Below, piece after piece: positions 12,271 through 25,191 of a DNA stretch of 64,000 nucleotides (positions are counted from its first letter, which is position 1; each line of letters begins with the position of its first letter). The notes beneath the pieces were generated by a model that had not been told where the DNA came from, made no database searches, and saw only the letters and a list, made by a program, of their open reading frames with translations. A program made the translations under genes and the position numbers. Source of the DNA: Hanleya hanleyi (Eukaryota > Mollusca > Polyplacophora > Lepidopleurida > Hanleyidae); NCBI GenBank assembly GCA_036873755.1, contig JAVTVY010016155.1, positions 1-64,000 of the forward strand, in the 5' to 3' direction.

Positions 12271-13249
12271 TCGAAAGGCTATAAAAGTCTACAAAAAATG
12301 CTTAAAAAGTCCACGATCATTGACGTCAATGAAAGTCACATTATACCTGTGATTAGGATTAGAATATCGGGTAGATCATTACTACCATAAATTGGACACA
12401 TCACGTCGCCAAAGACGTAACAATCTGGGTTTTGCAAACTATCCATTCATCGTCCTCCAATAGGCGCCCGACATCTAGCTTTTTAACCGTGTACATTTTC
12501 TGAGTGTGATGTAGATGGCTTCTCATCGTACCGATACGAGGGAAGCGACAAACAGTAATATAGATTCTGTATTGCCATTAATAAATTAAAATTATACATA
12601 ACACCACAAAGTGGTGAAAGTTTATATCCTTTCACGTGATGTTAACCTGTAGCTTACATCACATATTTTCAGAAGTTCATAAAATGATTTTGTGTGTACG
12701 GGAATAATCGCTCAAAACGGGCATTTTGATGGGCGATAAGAAAAAGACCGTACGTACATGATATTGGACGAGAGGGCCGAAAGCGTCGAGTCCAATGCGG
12801 AGTTTCATCGCGGCATAAACGAGTGGAATACCATTCCATGCTGTACTGGACAGTGAACAGTGATCTTTTTTATATTACAGGTCATCGATATTTGTCGCTG
12901 ATTATCATTTCATGTTTGAATCAATAGGTTTATTAGATAAATCAACAAATGATATATTCAACTATAACAATAAATTGCTTTAAAACCTGTAAATTCCTAG
13001 TAAGCTCGACGAAGCACTGTTTTGACAGAGGGAGACGAGCGAGAGAGCATTTCTTCATCCAAACCCTTAGAAAACGTACAAGATGAACTCCACGACATTT
13101 CGGGACCCAATATTACTTTGAGTACTTTACGAACACGTGATGTGATCGAAATCATTTGATTGGATCAAAGGACATAACTGTATAATAATGCTATATATTG
13201 ATATTGATCTGCATACTGTACTACAGGACAAGCCAGAGTTTATTTCACG

Positions 13250-14140
13250 AGAATTATTTAATTATGAATTCATTAATGTCTATTGTCATTGGAAATCCTA
13301 CAATTTAGCTTGGTATACACTGTTTTTGTACTTTCGCCATCTACTTGTATCATATGTATTTTCCTCATGTGCCGGTCACCCTTTGGCAACGAGTGAATAA
13401 ATTGAACTGAACTGAACACCTCTTAGACAAAGTATGGGTATACGGAATTTTGATCTCGCATAACCAATTACTCTAAGTCTTCCCAGCTTCATTATCTCGT
13501 AAGAGAAGGACAATATCAAGTCAATTTCCCTGGATTATTTATTGGTTGAAAACATTTCCGTTTGTTGGAATTTAGAAGAAAATACTGTATCGGCTTCTTC
13601 AAAATGGGAAGCATTATCGACAATAGCAAACGCGACAGATTTTCACACCGCAGGTAAATGATCCTCACCATTGTCATGCAGCAGGGTATACATTTTACCT
13701 CTAACATTGTAAAACAAGGGACAACTATATACTTTATCAACCAACAACTCACCCCGCGTCCACACTCCGCGAATATGACCATATATAATTAGTGGTAGGT
13801 GTCGGCTGTTAGTCACCAATAATAAACAAGACAGATTGTTCACACCGCGGGTTCACACCTTCGTCAAAATCAACAACTCTGCCTCGCTTACGGTACGCCA
13901 GGTGCGCGCGAGCAACAGATTGTCTCAAAATACAACCGCAGGTATACGCAAATAAACCCGCTAATGATTCAACTATGAAATGACAACAGAACCGTTTTAT
14001 ATATATTATTAACAGTGTGACGTACAACCGCCATAACACAATCGTTAAAACCAGATCCATTTCCTTTAACATAACTAACCGGGAATTTATTTAACGAAAG
14101 TGAAACACACGACAGAAAATTAGTTAATATCCATTTGTTA
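13250..14140. repeat. Single inverted copy of the 915-bp unit
   Basis: The reverse complement of the unit repeated three times at 199-2925. It lies between the unique arm segment and the outer minisatellite, in the expected mirrored position. Confidence 0.85.
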
Positions 14141-14242
14141 TTGACATAATCTAATTAATATTCCAACGATTCATAGGTAAAAATACAACAAGTCAAGTTA
14201 TGCTTTTTTAGGATCCCCGCTTCTGTGTTTCAAAATGACTGC

Positions 14243-15210
14243 CTCACTAACTGCTCCAAAATTACTCCCAAGTACTCCTAACTTACTGCTCCAAAATTAC
14301 TCCCAAGTACTCCTCACTTACTGCTCCAAAATTACTCCCAAGTACTCCTCACTTACTGCTCCAAAATTACTCCAAAGTACTCCTCACTAACTGCTCCAAA
14401 ATTACTCCCCAGTACTCCTCACTAACTGCTCCAAAATTACTCCCAAGTACTCCTCACTTACTGCTCCAAAATTACTCCCAAGTACTCCTCACTTACTGCT
14501 CCAAAATTACTCCCAAGTACTCCTCACTAACTGCTCCAAAATTACTCCCAAGTACTTCTCACTTACTGCTCCAAAATTACTCCCAAGTACCCCTCACTTG
14601 CTGCTCCAAAATTACTCCCAAGTACTCCTGACTTACTGCTCCAAAATTTCTCCCAAGTACTCCTCACTAACTGCTCCAAAATTACTCCCAAGTACTCCTC
14701 ACTTACTGCTCCAAAATTACTCCCAAGTACTCCTCACTTACCGCTCCAAAATTACTCCCAGGTACTCCTCACTAACTACTCCAAAATTACTCCTAAGTAC
14801 TCCTCACTTACTGCTCCAAAATTACTCCCAAGTACTCCTCACTTACTGCTCCAAAATTACTCCCAAGTACTCCTCACTTACTGCTCCAAAATTACTCCCA
14901 AGTACTCCTCACTTACTGCTCCAAAATTACTCCCAAGTACTCCTCACTTACTGCTCCAAAATTACTCCCAAGTACTCCTCACTTACCGCTCCAAAATTAC
15001 CCCCAAGTACTCCTCACTAACTGCTCCAAAATTACTCCCAAGTACTCCTCACTAACTGCTCCAAAATTACTCCCAAGTACTTCTCACTTACTGCTCCAAA
15101 ATTACTCCCAAGTACTCCTCACTTACTGCTCCAAAATTACTCCCAAGTACTCCTCACTTACTGCTCCAAAATTACTCCCAGGTACTCCTCACTTACTGCT
15201 ACAAAATTGC
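14243..15210. repeat. 35-bp minisatellite array, about 27 copies
   Basis: The unit is 35 bp (CTGCTCCAAAATTACTCCCA plus AGTACTCCTCACTTA), with copies differing by a few bases, for example ACTAA for ACTTA. It forms the outer edge of the right palindrome arm. A 140-residue frame across it is only a translation of the repeat. Confidence 0.95.
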
Positions 15211-15338
15211 GACTCATTACTCAGACTATTACTACTCAGATAGAAGTAATTTCACACCACATTTCCCCTTATTTTCCTCGATCAACTACATGTATCCCAG
15301 TATGTTCTGTGTTGTGACTATTCCCCAAAATCATTTAA

Positions 15339-15775
15339 GTATGTCCGCTGGTGGTAAATCAAAGTAATTAACTTTTTGAATAATGTGTGTTGTTGCATTC
15401 ATAATTGTGTGATATGAGAAAAAACAATGAAAAAAATATAGGTTGGTGTGCATTTTTTAGCTGTAGGGAACGTCAAGTGGACTGACCCATGCTCAATTTG
15501 ATAACCCAGAAAGCATAGGGAATAGCCCTAGTTTTGAAGCATATTCATGAAAAATTCATATAAATAGTATTTAACTTTTTCTTATATTCTAACTGTTCGC
15601 AGATAATCACAATGTCTATCAAAATTTATCAAATTGGATGGATGTTGCTGTGCAAAATTCTCAGCTAGAAGGCTTTTAAAGGAAATCCCTATGTCTTAAC
15701 CTAGGAAAGGGAGATAACTCACTTGAAAAAGCAGGCAAAATGGCTGCCAAAGCCAAAAACCACCAGCGGACATCC
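15339..15775. mobile_element. 437-bp MITE with TTAA duplication
   Basis: TTAA at 15335-15338 and 15776-15779 flanks ends that read G(T/G)ATGTCCGCTGGTGGT inward from both sides. There is no coding capacity. TTAA duplication occurs in piggyBac and Kolobok elements, and the ends do not match the CCCTA-type family seen elsewhere in this window. Confidence 0.8.
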
Positions 15776-15779
15776 TTAA

Positions 15780-16718
15780 GCCAATGCCATGTCCTACTTA
15801 TACTCTTTTCAGCATAATGCATTCCCCGACGTCATCCTATGTTTCTTGTGACAATGGTAAATCCTGTTGCTGAGTACTTCGCATCGTATATACATTTATC
15901 TGTTACGTAATCTAGGCATTTGTGAATTCCCTCGACATCTCCCCTAACCCGCCTATACATGACGCTGTATATTAATCCAATTCTTCTATAGCTTTCCAAA
16001 CAGCTCTGATGGAACCATTAATAAGACCAATCCCCTGTCTATTCAATGTGTGCGCACCTATCTCAAGTATCCCAGTACCTCAGTTGATCACGTATTGTCC
16101 CCATTATACCAGCACACTACCAGTTTCAAGTGATATCCGTATTGCGCTAACATTTATTCTGCCTTGAGCAATTCAAAACACCTATGCATTTCTTCATCCA
16201 AACCCGAAACAACAGGACAGTAAATCAATAGAAGTACGACAATGACATTTAAATAGTAAAATGAAGGTGCTCTATCTTCAATGGTCCAATTTATTTTGTT
16301 GTTATCGCCAAGGGATTCGAGGTCGTGTAGGATTGCACTCAAAGCCGGTCCTTTGAGTGCAGTGCAAACACAAAAAACTAGACTTGAGATATCTGTGGTC
16401 GATTAAATCCTGGAAAGCATGACGTATTCCTCCTCGCTTGGGTGCAATCATGTAACATGAATTACTGTGTGATGCAAATATAACAAATGCACACATCTGA
16501 TCTTAATATACACATCACGATAAAATTATGTATTCACGCCCACAAGCTATTCATATCCCATTCCAAATTGTATCAGCTACGAGCAATAAGTCATGATCGG
16601 GAACTTAGCAAAACCTATCATCACTGCGAAATGTAGGAAATATCCAATAAATATCATGCTTGTTAATTAATGGGAAATAATAACGTACATGTAATTATGG
16701 TCTTGGATGAAGTGTATC
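15780..16718. other. No supported feature
   Basis: This is AT-rich unique-looking sequence. Short frames on the minus strand (for example 16154-16342) show no domain, splice context or codon pattern that I would trust. Confidence 0.5.
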
Positions 16719-17634
16719 TGTCGAACTGAAGTGCCTGTTATTTTAGTTTCGCAGGACATACAACTAAAACCATTGTTTTAATATATTAATTAGATCGGGA
16801 TTAAAACCATTGTTTTAATTAAAACAATTAAAACTATGGTTTCAATTAAAACAATTACAACCATGGTTTAATTGAAACGATGGTTAAATTAAACCATTGA
16901 GACCATGGATCGTGTTGGTCTTTTTTCAATCATTATGGCTTATTATAACCATGGTTTTAATTAAAACAATTAAACCCATTGTTTTAATATATTAATATAT
17001 AATTCAATTATTAAGCTATATATTTATTTAGTATTAAAACCATTGTTTTAATATATATATTAATTTAATATATTAGTATATTAACCATGGTTTTAATGTA
17101 TTGATCTAATATATCAAAGCATATATTATATTAATCTAATATATTAATCTAATATATTACAGTATTAATAATACTAATTATATTATTAGTATTATTAATA
17201 ATATATATTAATCTAATATAATTTAATGTATTATATTATATTATATTAATGTAATATATTATATTAATCTAATATAATATATTATATCTAATATATTATA
17301 TTATATATTATTCTAATATATTATATTATTAATAATAATATAATCCACAACGGAAGTAGCCTTACCTATAACACAATTGGCGTCACTGTGTTTTAATTAA
17401 AACCATGGTTTTAATTAAAACAATTAAAACCATTGGTTAAATATATTAATATATAATTTAATTATTAAATTATATATCAATTTAACATATAATTAATTAT
17501 ATTAATTATATATTAAAACCATTGTTTTAATATATATTAATTTAATATATTAATCATTATTTTGATATATTAATTAGATCAACTGAAGACAAGTAGATTT
17601 GTCGAACTGAAGTGCCTGTTATTTTAGTTTCGCA
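16719..17634. repeat. AT-rich block between 35-bp direct repeats
   Basis: Perfect 35-bp direct repeats (TGTCGAACTGAAGTGCCTGT onward) lie at 16719-16753 and 17600-17634. Between them is 846 bp of TTTTAATTAAAACCATGG-like palindromic words and TATTA/AATAT runs. It could be an insertion with an unusually long duplication, or an expanded AT satellite inside a tandem duplication. Confidence 0.8.
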
Positions 17635-18803
17635 ACTTGATACTTTCTGAAATCCAGGACAATATGGATCTCTCGCCAAAGTCCACAGATGCGAATTACA
17701 ATTACCAATTACAAGACTCCACAATGGACCAATCTACCCACAATTTGATTAGATTAGATATTCACTTTTGTTCACCACTTAAGATTTTCCAGCTATTTTC
17801 AACACTATACATAAACACAGGCTAGTTACAAATAGTCGTTAGTTCGTCCACACATTATCGCTTTTTTTTACCTGAAATCTATCAACAGATTAATGCGAGT
17901 TTGTGACTGGTTGATCGCAGCTGTTATTTGAAAAGATGTAACACACACAACGTCCATAAGCGGTGCAACGTAGAGATGGTTTGGGGCGGGGGCTCGTTTC
18001 CCCACTACATGCAAACTGGCCAGAAAATGAACAAAATGTAGAAAGAACAACAGAAACGATATATAAATGACATGGTCCTCTACCTTTAATAATAAGTAAA
18101 TGCCACAAAATGAGTAAACAGAATGGGGTATATGAATTCGCAGTAGACATTAATATCGAAGAATACTGGACACCATCAACTGGTGACGTCATCTCTCTTG
18201 ACCGCTTCTACCTTGTAGGAAACAATCTTGTGTTTTTGTTATTTTATATCCTACACATATAGAATTGGTGCAAACTGTTATATAATGAAATAGGTCTGAC
18301 GCGGAAATTATTTTATGAAGGACGGCTGAATATTGAATGTCGGATCTGACGCTTGCTACCAATAGATGTTTCTCGGTGATTTCAGGGGCTTGTCGTCAAT
18401 TGACTCTCTAACGGCAATGCGTACGTTTGTACTGTGGACTGGTAGATCGCTACAAATGGATATGTGTTCCATAAAAGTTCCTTTCTTCACGGCCCATATT
18501 GTGTACCTTTCTCGGTCTTATTGACTGTCGTTTTCTGACGGAGACTTGTTTTGAGGCTATAGCTTGCCGGATGTTCCCCTGATAATGCTTAGGCTTCAGT
18601 ATATAATATTTGAATAAAAGGTTTCATAAAGAGCCCAGGAGTCCATCCATGGATTTAAGGACGAACAGTGACTTATGAGATTTTGATTGTATTTCAATTT
18701 TTGCCAAAGGAATTCTATGTCGAATGCGAATGCCAACAAAATGCCAGATTTGACGTCTACATGAGCATCGTGAATAAATCTATGCGTGATGACATTGATG
18801 CTA
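17635..18803. other. No gene; one dispersed repeat
   Basis: About 18190-18400 shares blocks such as GACGCGGAAATT and CGGCTGAATATTGAATG with 29620-29790, so it is a dispersed repeat copy. I see nothing else that I can support. Confidence 0.5.
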
Positions 18804-19099
18804 TTAACCCTACCTGGCCTGTGGGGGGGGGGGGGGCGAAGTAGCCTATTTGCATAACCCCCGAGCAGAGGATCACGGGAAAGCTCAAGATGGCGGCCAC
18901 GTGGGGTACCAGAAAAGTGATGGTTTTTTTTCATATTTCTTCAAAATTTCTGCTTTTTCGCAATGAAAAGTGGGCAAAAACTATTTTATTTCACATCAGA
19001 CTCATATTTACTAATTTATCATGCAGTTTTTGCGGAGAAATTGCATGAATAAAAAAATCGGAAAATCCGACCGAAAAATCGACCAAAAATGCCGTTTTT

Positions 19100-22000
19100 A
19101 GCCCACCATCACCAGATGGTGGGCTGTTCAAATCACTTTTTATCCGTGGTCCGTCGTCCGTCCGTCGTCCGTCCGTAAACAATTTCTTGTTATCGCGATT
19201 TCTCAGGAACTACTGCATGGATCTTTCTTAAATTTGGTACACAGGTTCCCCTTGGGGTCTAGTTGTGCAAGATACCTTTAGTGGTCCGATTCGAAAATCC
19301 AATATGGCCACCAGGCAGCCATCTTGGATTTCCCCATGAAACCTTGTTATCGCGATTTCTCAGGAACTACTGCATGGATCTTTCTCAAATTTGGTACACA
19401 GGTTTCCCTTGGGGTCTAGTTGTACAAGATACCTTTTCTGGTCCGATTCGAAAATCCAATATGGTCACAAGGCGGCCATCTTGGATTTCCCCATGAAACC
19501 TTGTTATCATGAATTCTCAGGAACTACTTCATGGATCTTTCTCAAATTTGGTACGCTGGTTCCCCTTGGAGTCTAGTTGTGCAAGATACCTTTTCTGGTC
19601 CGATTCGAAATCCAATATGGCCACAAGGCGGCCATCTTGGATTTTCCAATGAAACCTTGTTATCGCGATTTCTCAGGAACTACTGCATGGATCTTTCTCA
19701 AATTTGGTACACAGGTTCCCCTTGGGGTCCAGTTATGCAAGACACCTTTTCTGGTCCGATTCGAAAATTCAATATGGCCACGAGGCGGCCATCTTGGATT
19801 TCCCCATGAAACATTGTTATCATGAATTCTCAGAACTACTTCATGGATCTTTCTCAAATTTGGTACACAGGTTCCCCTTGGGGTCAAGTTGTGCAAAATA
19901 CCTTTTCTGGTCCGATTCGAAAATCCAATATGGCCACAAGGCGACCATCTTGGATTTCCCCATGAAACCTTGTTATCGCGATTTCTCAGGAACTACTGCA
20001 TGGATCTTTCTCAAATTTGATACACAGGTTCCCCTTGGGGTCTAGGGATGCAAGACACTTTTTCTGGTCCGATTCGAAAATCCAATATGGCCACAAGGCG
20101 TCCGTCTTGGATTTCCCCATGAAACATTGTTATCATGAATTCTCAGGAACTACTTCATGGATCTTTCTCAAATTTGGTACACAGGTTCCCCTTGGGGTCA
20201 AGTTGTGCAAAATACCTTTTCTGGTCCGATTCGAAAATCCAATATGGCCACGAGGCGGCCATCTTGGATTTCCCCATGAAACCTTGTTATCATGATTTCT
20301 CAGGAACTACTTCATGGATCTTTCTCAAATTTGGTACACTGGTTCCCCTTGGGGTCTAGTTGTGCAAGATACCTTTTCTGGGCCGATTCGAAAATCCAAT
20401 ATGGCCACAAGGCGGCCATCTTGGATTTCCCCATGAAACCTTGTTATCGCGATTTCTCAGGAACTACTGCATGGATCTTTCTCAAATTTGGTACACAGGT
20501 TCCCCTTGGGGTCTAGTTGTGCAAGACACCTTTTCTGGTCCGATTCGAAAATCCAATATGGCCACAAGGCGGCCATCTTGGCTTTTCCCATGAAACCTTG
20601 TTATCGCGATTCCTCAGGAACTACTGCATGGATCTTTCTCAAATTTGGTACACAGGTTCCCCTTGGGGTCTAGTTGTGCAAGATACCTTTTCTGGTCCGA
20701 TTCGAGAATCCAATATGGCCACAAGGCGACGATCTTGGATTTCCCAATGAAACCTTGTTATCACGAATTCTCAGGAACTACTTCATGGATCTTTCTCAAA
20801 TTTGGTACACTGGTTCTCCTTGGGGTCTAGTTGTGCAAGATACCTTTTCTGGTCCGATTCGAAAATGCAATATGGCCACCAGGCAGCCATCTTGGATTTC
20901 CTCATGAAACCTTGTTATCGCGATTTCTCAGGAGCTACTGCATGGATCTTTCTCAAATTCGGTACACAGGTTCCCCTTGGGATCTAGTTGTGCAAGATAC
21001 CTTTTCTGGTCCGATTCGAAAATCCAATATGGCCACAAGGCAGCCATCTTGGATTTCCCCATGAAACATTGTTATCATGAATTCTCAGGAACTACTTCAT
21101 GGATCTTTCTCAAATTTGGTACTCAGGTTGCCCTTGGGGTCTAGTTGTGCAAGATGCCTTTTCTGGTCCGATTCGAAAATCCAATATGGCCACACGGCAG
21201 CCATCTTGGATTTCCCCATGAAACATTGTTATCGCGATTTCTCAGGAGCTACTGCATGGATCTTTCTCAAATTCGGTACACAGGTTCCCCTTGGGATCTA
21301 GTTGTGCAAGATACCTTTTCTGGTCCGATTCGAAAATCCAATATGGCCACCAGGCAGCCATCTTGGATTTCCCCATGAAACCTTGTTATCGCGATTTCTC
21401 AGGAGCTACTCCATGGATCTTTCTCAAATTCGGTACACAGGTTCCCCTTGGGATCTAGTTGTGCAAAATACCTTTTCTGGTCCGATTCGAAAATCCAATA
21501 TCGCCACGAGGCGGCCATCTTGGATTTCCCCATGAAATCTTGTTATCATGATTTCTCAGGAACTACTTCATGGATCTTTCTCAAATTTGGTACACTGTGT
21601 CCCCTTGGGGTCTAGTTGTGCAAGATACCTATTCTGGTCCGATTCGAAAATCCAATATGGCCACAAGGCGACCATCTTGGATTTCTCCATGAAACCTTGT
21701 TATCGCGATTTCTCAGGAACTACTGCATGGATCTTTCTCAAATTTGATACACAGGTTCCCCTTGGGGTTTAGTTATGCAAGACACCTTTTCTGGTCCGAT
21801 TCGAAAATCCAATATGGCCACAAGGCGTCCATCTTGGATTTCCCCATGAAACATTGTTATCATGAATTCTCAGGAACTACTTCATGGATCTTTCTCAAAT
21901 TTGGTACACAGGTTCCCCTTGGGGTCTAGTTGTGCAAGATACCTTTTCTGGTCCGATTCGAGAATCCAATATGGCCACAAGGCGACGATCTTGGATTTCC

Positions 22001-24992
22001 CAATGAAACCTTGTTATCACGAATTCTCAGGAACTACTTCATGGATCTTTCTCAAATTTGGTACACTGGTTCTCCTTGGGGTCTAGTTGTGCAAGATACC
22101 TTTTCTGGTCCGATTCGAAAATGCAATATGGCCACCAGGCAGCCATCTTGGATTTCCTCATGAAACCTTGTTATCGCGATTTCTCAGGAGCTACTGCATG
22201 GATCTTTCTCAAATTCGGTACACAGGTTCCCCTTGGGATCTAGTTGTGCAAGATACCTTTTCTGGTCCGATTCGAAAATCCAATATGGCCACAAGGCAGC
22301 CATCTTGGATTTCCCCATGAAACATTGTTATCATGAATTCTCAGGAACTACTTCATGGATCTTTCTCAAATTTGGTACTCAGGTTGCCCTTGGGGTCTAG
22401 TTGTGCAAGATGCCTTTTCTGGTCCGATTCGAAAATCCAATATGGCCACAAGGCAGCCATCTTGGATTTCCCCATGAAACATTGTTATCGCGATTTCTCA
22501 GGAGCTACTGCATGGATCTTTCTCAAATTCGGTACACAGGTTCCCCTTGGGATCTAGTTGTGCAAGATACCTTTTCTGGTCCGATTCGAAAATCCAATAT
22601 GGCCACCAGGCAGCCATCTTGATTTCCCCATGAACCTTGTTATCGCGATTTCTCAGGAGCTACTCCATGGATCTTTCTCAAATTCGGTACACAGGTTCCC
22701 CTTGGGATCTAGTTGTGCAAAATACATTTTCTGGTCCGATTCGAAAATCCAATATGGCCACCAGGCAGCCATCTTGGATTTCCCCATGAAACCTTGTTAT
22801 CATGATTTCTCAGGAACTACTGCATGGATCTTTCTCAAATTTGGTACACGGTTCCCCTTGGGGTCTAGTTGTGCAAGATACCTTTTCTGGTCCGATTCGA
22901 AAATCCAATATGGCCACAAGGCGACCATCTTGGATTTCCCCATGAAACCTTGTTATCGCGATTTCTCAGGAACTACTGCATGGATCTTTCTCAAATTTGA
23001 TACACAGGTTCCCCTTGGGGTCTAGTTATGCAAGACACCTTTTCTGGTCCGATTCGAAAATCCAATATGGCCACAAGGCGGCCATCTTGGATTTCCCCAT
23101 GAAACATTGTTATCATGAATTCTCAGGAACTACTTCATGGATCTTTCTCAAATTTGGTACACAGGTTCCCCTTGGTGTCTAGTTGTGGAAGATACCTTTT
23201 CTGGTCCGATTCGAGAATCCAATATGGCCACAAGGCGGCCATCTTGGATTTCCCAATGAAACCTTGTTATCATGAATTCTCAGGAAATACTCCATGGATC
23301 TTTCTCAAATTTGATACTCAGGTTCCCCTTGGGATCTAGTTGTGCAAGATGCCTTTTCTGGTCCGATTCGAAAATCCAATATGGCCATCAGGCAGCCATC
23401 TTGGATTTCCCCACGAAACTTTGTTATTGCGATTTCTCAGGAACTACTGCATGCATCTTTCTCAAATTTGGTACACAGGTTCCCCTTGGGGTCTAGTTGT
23501 GCAAGATTCCTTTTCAGGTCCGATTCGAAAATCCAATATGGCCACCAGGCGGCCATCTTAGATTTCCCCATGAAATTTTGTTATCGTCATTTCTAAGGAC
23601 GTACTGCATGGATCTTTCTCAAATTTGCTACACAGGTCCCTTGTGGTCCAGTTGTGCAAGATACCTTTTTTGGCCCCATTCGAAAATCAAATATGACCAC
23701 CAAGCGGCCATTTTGAATTTCCCCGTGAAATTTTGTTATTGTGAATTCTCAGGAACTACTGCATGGATCTTTCTCAAATTCGGTACACTGGTTCCCCTTG
23801 ATGTCTAGTTGTGCAAGATATCTTTTCTCTTCCGATTCGAAAATCCAATATGGCCACCAGGCAGCCAACTTGGATTTCCCCATGAAACTTTGTCGTGATT
23901 TCTCCAGAAGTAGTACTGCGTGGATCTTTCTCAAATTTGGTACACAGGTTCCCCTTGGGGACTTGTGCAAGATACCTTTTCCGGTCCGATTTGAAAATGT
24001 AATATGCCCGCCAGGTGGCCATTTGGCATTTCCCCATGAAACTTTATCATGGTTTCTCAGGAAGTACTACATGGATGTTTCTCAAATTTGGTACACAGGT
24101 TCCCCATGTGGTCCAGTTGCGCAAGATACCTTTCTTGGTCTGATTCGAAAATCCAATATGGCCACCAGGTGGCCATCTTGAATTTCCCCTTGAAACATTG
24201 TTATCGTGAATTCTCAGGAAATACTTCATGGATTTTTCTGAAATTTGGTACACATGTCCCACATGGAGCCTAGTTGTACCAGATACATCTTTTGGCCCGA
24301 TTCGAAAATCCAAGTTACGCTTCAAATTAATACGGTATTCCCGAGTTGTGATGTTGCATCACAAGAGTAGGCGGATCAAACGGTGGGGCATATTCTATAT
24401 ATTGACTATAGAGAATATCCATACCTTCACCTTCTATATCAAGGAGTTCAAATGATTCCGAATTAAAATGTATTTCTTCAAATTTTAAATCAGTTTACTT
24501 TAGTCCATGCCATTGCAAGTGAACTGCCCCATCATTTCCTCTGCCGGCGGGTCGGCTACACGAAGGGACGTCACTCTTGTGACACAACCTCACAACTCGA
24601 CAACTGTAGACTACTGCGTGTTTCGATCCAAGAGAGATAATCAGGATTCAGACACTAAAGTTTCAACATTACTGCGCATACCGGATCCTTTCAGAATTAA
24701 GTTTTGTACCATCTTACTATTTTCGAGCATGGTATCTTAAAAGAGATAACTCAAACTAGCCCAGTAAACATAACAGAAATAGCATTCGTTCCTCGTTATA
24801 AAATCTTAAGTATGTTTCATAGCTCATGCGAAAGTGTCAAAGAGATTTGTCTTCGCTTCAATTCGAAATTCTGCAAAGAAAATTGCAAATCATTCATTTG
24901 TTCTTAGTAACAATGGACAAAAAGATCCTCTTGTCATTAGCTTACAATTATCGGACAATGGTGGGCGCCAAGATCCTTTAGGATCTCTCGTT
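19100..24992. mobile_element. Helentron-like element with 157-bp repeat core, nested in the MITE
   Basis: Inserted in a T run with no clear target duplication. The left edge is a perfect hairpin: 11-base arms AGCCCACCATC and complement at 19100-19110 and 19115-19125. The right end has ATGGTGGGC (24958-24966), the inverse of the left GCCCACCAT, and a second short hairpin (AGATCC/GGATCT, about 24970-24985). A GTCCGTCCGTC run leads into the 157-bp array, and 24330-24957 is non-repetitive. Insertion between Ts, subterminal inverted repeats, end hairpins and a roughly 160-bp tandem core are known from Helentron-associated and bivalve pearl elements. The assignment is inference. Confidence 0.55.
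19186..24330 (+). repeat. 157-bp tandem array, about 33 copies, with higher-order structure
   Basis: The monomer holds TCTCAGGAACTACTGCATGG, CAAATTTGGTACACAGG and GGCGGCCATCTTGG. Monomers at 20674 and 20831 recur almost unchanged at 21930 and 22087, an offset of 1256 bp (8 x 157), so a block of eight monomers was duplicated. Monomers decay toward the right edge (23.6-24.3 kb). Overlapping 60-155 residue frames here are translations of the repeat in rotating frames. Confidence 0.95.
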
Positions 24993-25191
24993 GAAAATGA
25001 CGTCACTGTGACATCATCAAAGCGGCCATCTTGGATGGTTTACGTTTTCTGCTAGAGATTGACCGAAGGGTATAGTGTGGTAAGTTTCAGCTCCCTAGCT
25101 CAAGGGGTAAGAGAAATAATTAGGGGCGCCATTTCGGCCTCCCCCCCCAGGTCAGGGTAGGTCCCAAAAAGTCCAGTCCAGATAGGGTTAA

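Larger units (their letters stand above)
1..15210. repeat. Giant imperfect palindrome (long inverted repeat)
   Basis: The left arm (1 to about 10389) reads as the reverse complement of the right arm (about 10485 to 15210), around a spacer of roughly 95 bp. Matching blocks, left to right arm: 1-198 with about 14140-14290; 2036-2925 with 13250-14140; 2926-3287 with 12880-13250; 6725-7064 with 12561-12870; 8333-8870 with 12256-12560; 8870-9550 with 11562-12270; 9553-9895 with 11228-11562; 10059-10389 with 10485-10800. The arms differ in length because of insertions (3288-6724, 7065-8330), tandem copies (199-2925) and a local duplication in the left arm. The left end is cut by the window edge. 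It could be a foldback-type mobile element or an inverted segmental duplication. The zinc-finger remnant at its centre favours an element, but the class is unknown. Confidence 0.85.
18808..25187 (-). mobile_element. PiggyBac-like MITE, split by a nested element
   Basis: TTAA lies at 18804-18807 and 25188-25191, and the ends begin CCCTACCTGGCC and CCCTATCTGGAC inward. The two halves (18808-19099 and 24993-25187) align to the two ends of the complete copy at 55409-55974 in reverse. The break falls exactly between GCCGTTTTT and GAAAATGACG. The left half also has an internal deletion after a G run. The ends and TTAA duplication fit the piggyBac superfamily, but no transposase is present. Confidence 0.85.

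Noticed and set aside
14598..15020. 140-residue open frame
   Set aside because: It is a rotating-frame translation of the 35-bp minisatellite with no non-repeat sequence.
19263..24325. Many overlapping 60-155 residue frames
   Set aside because: They are translations of the 157-bp tandem repeat in all frames, and 157 is not a multiple of 3.
19186..24330. Regular repeats considered as a CRISPR array
   Set aside because: The 157-bp monomers are contiguous with no unique spacers, and the genome is eukaryotic.
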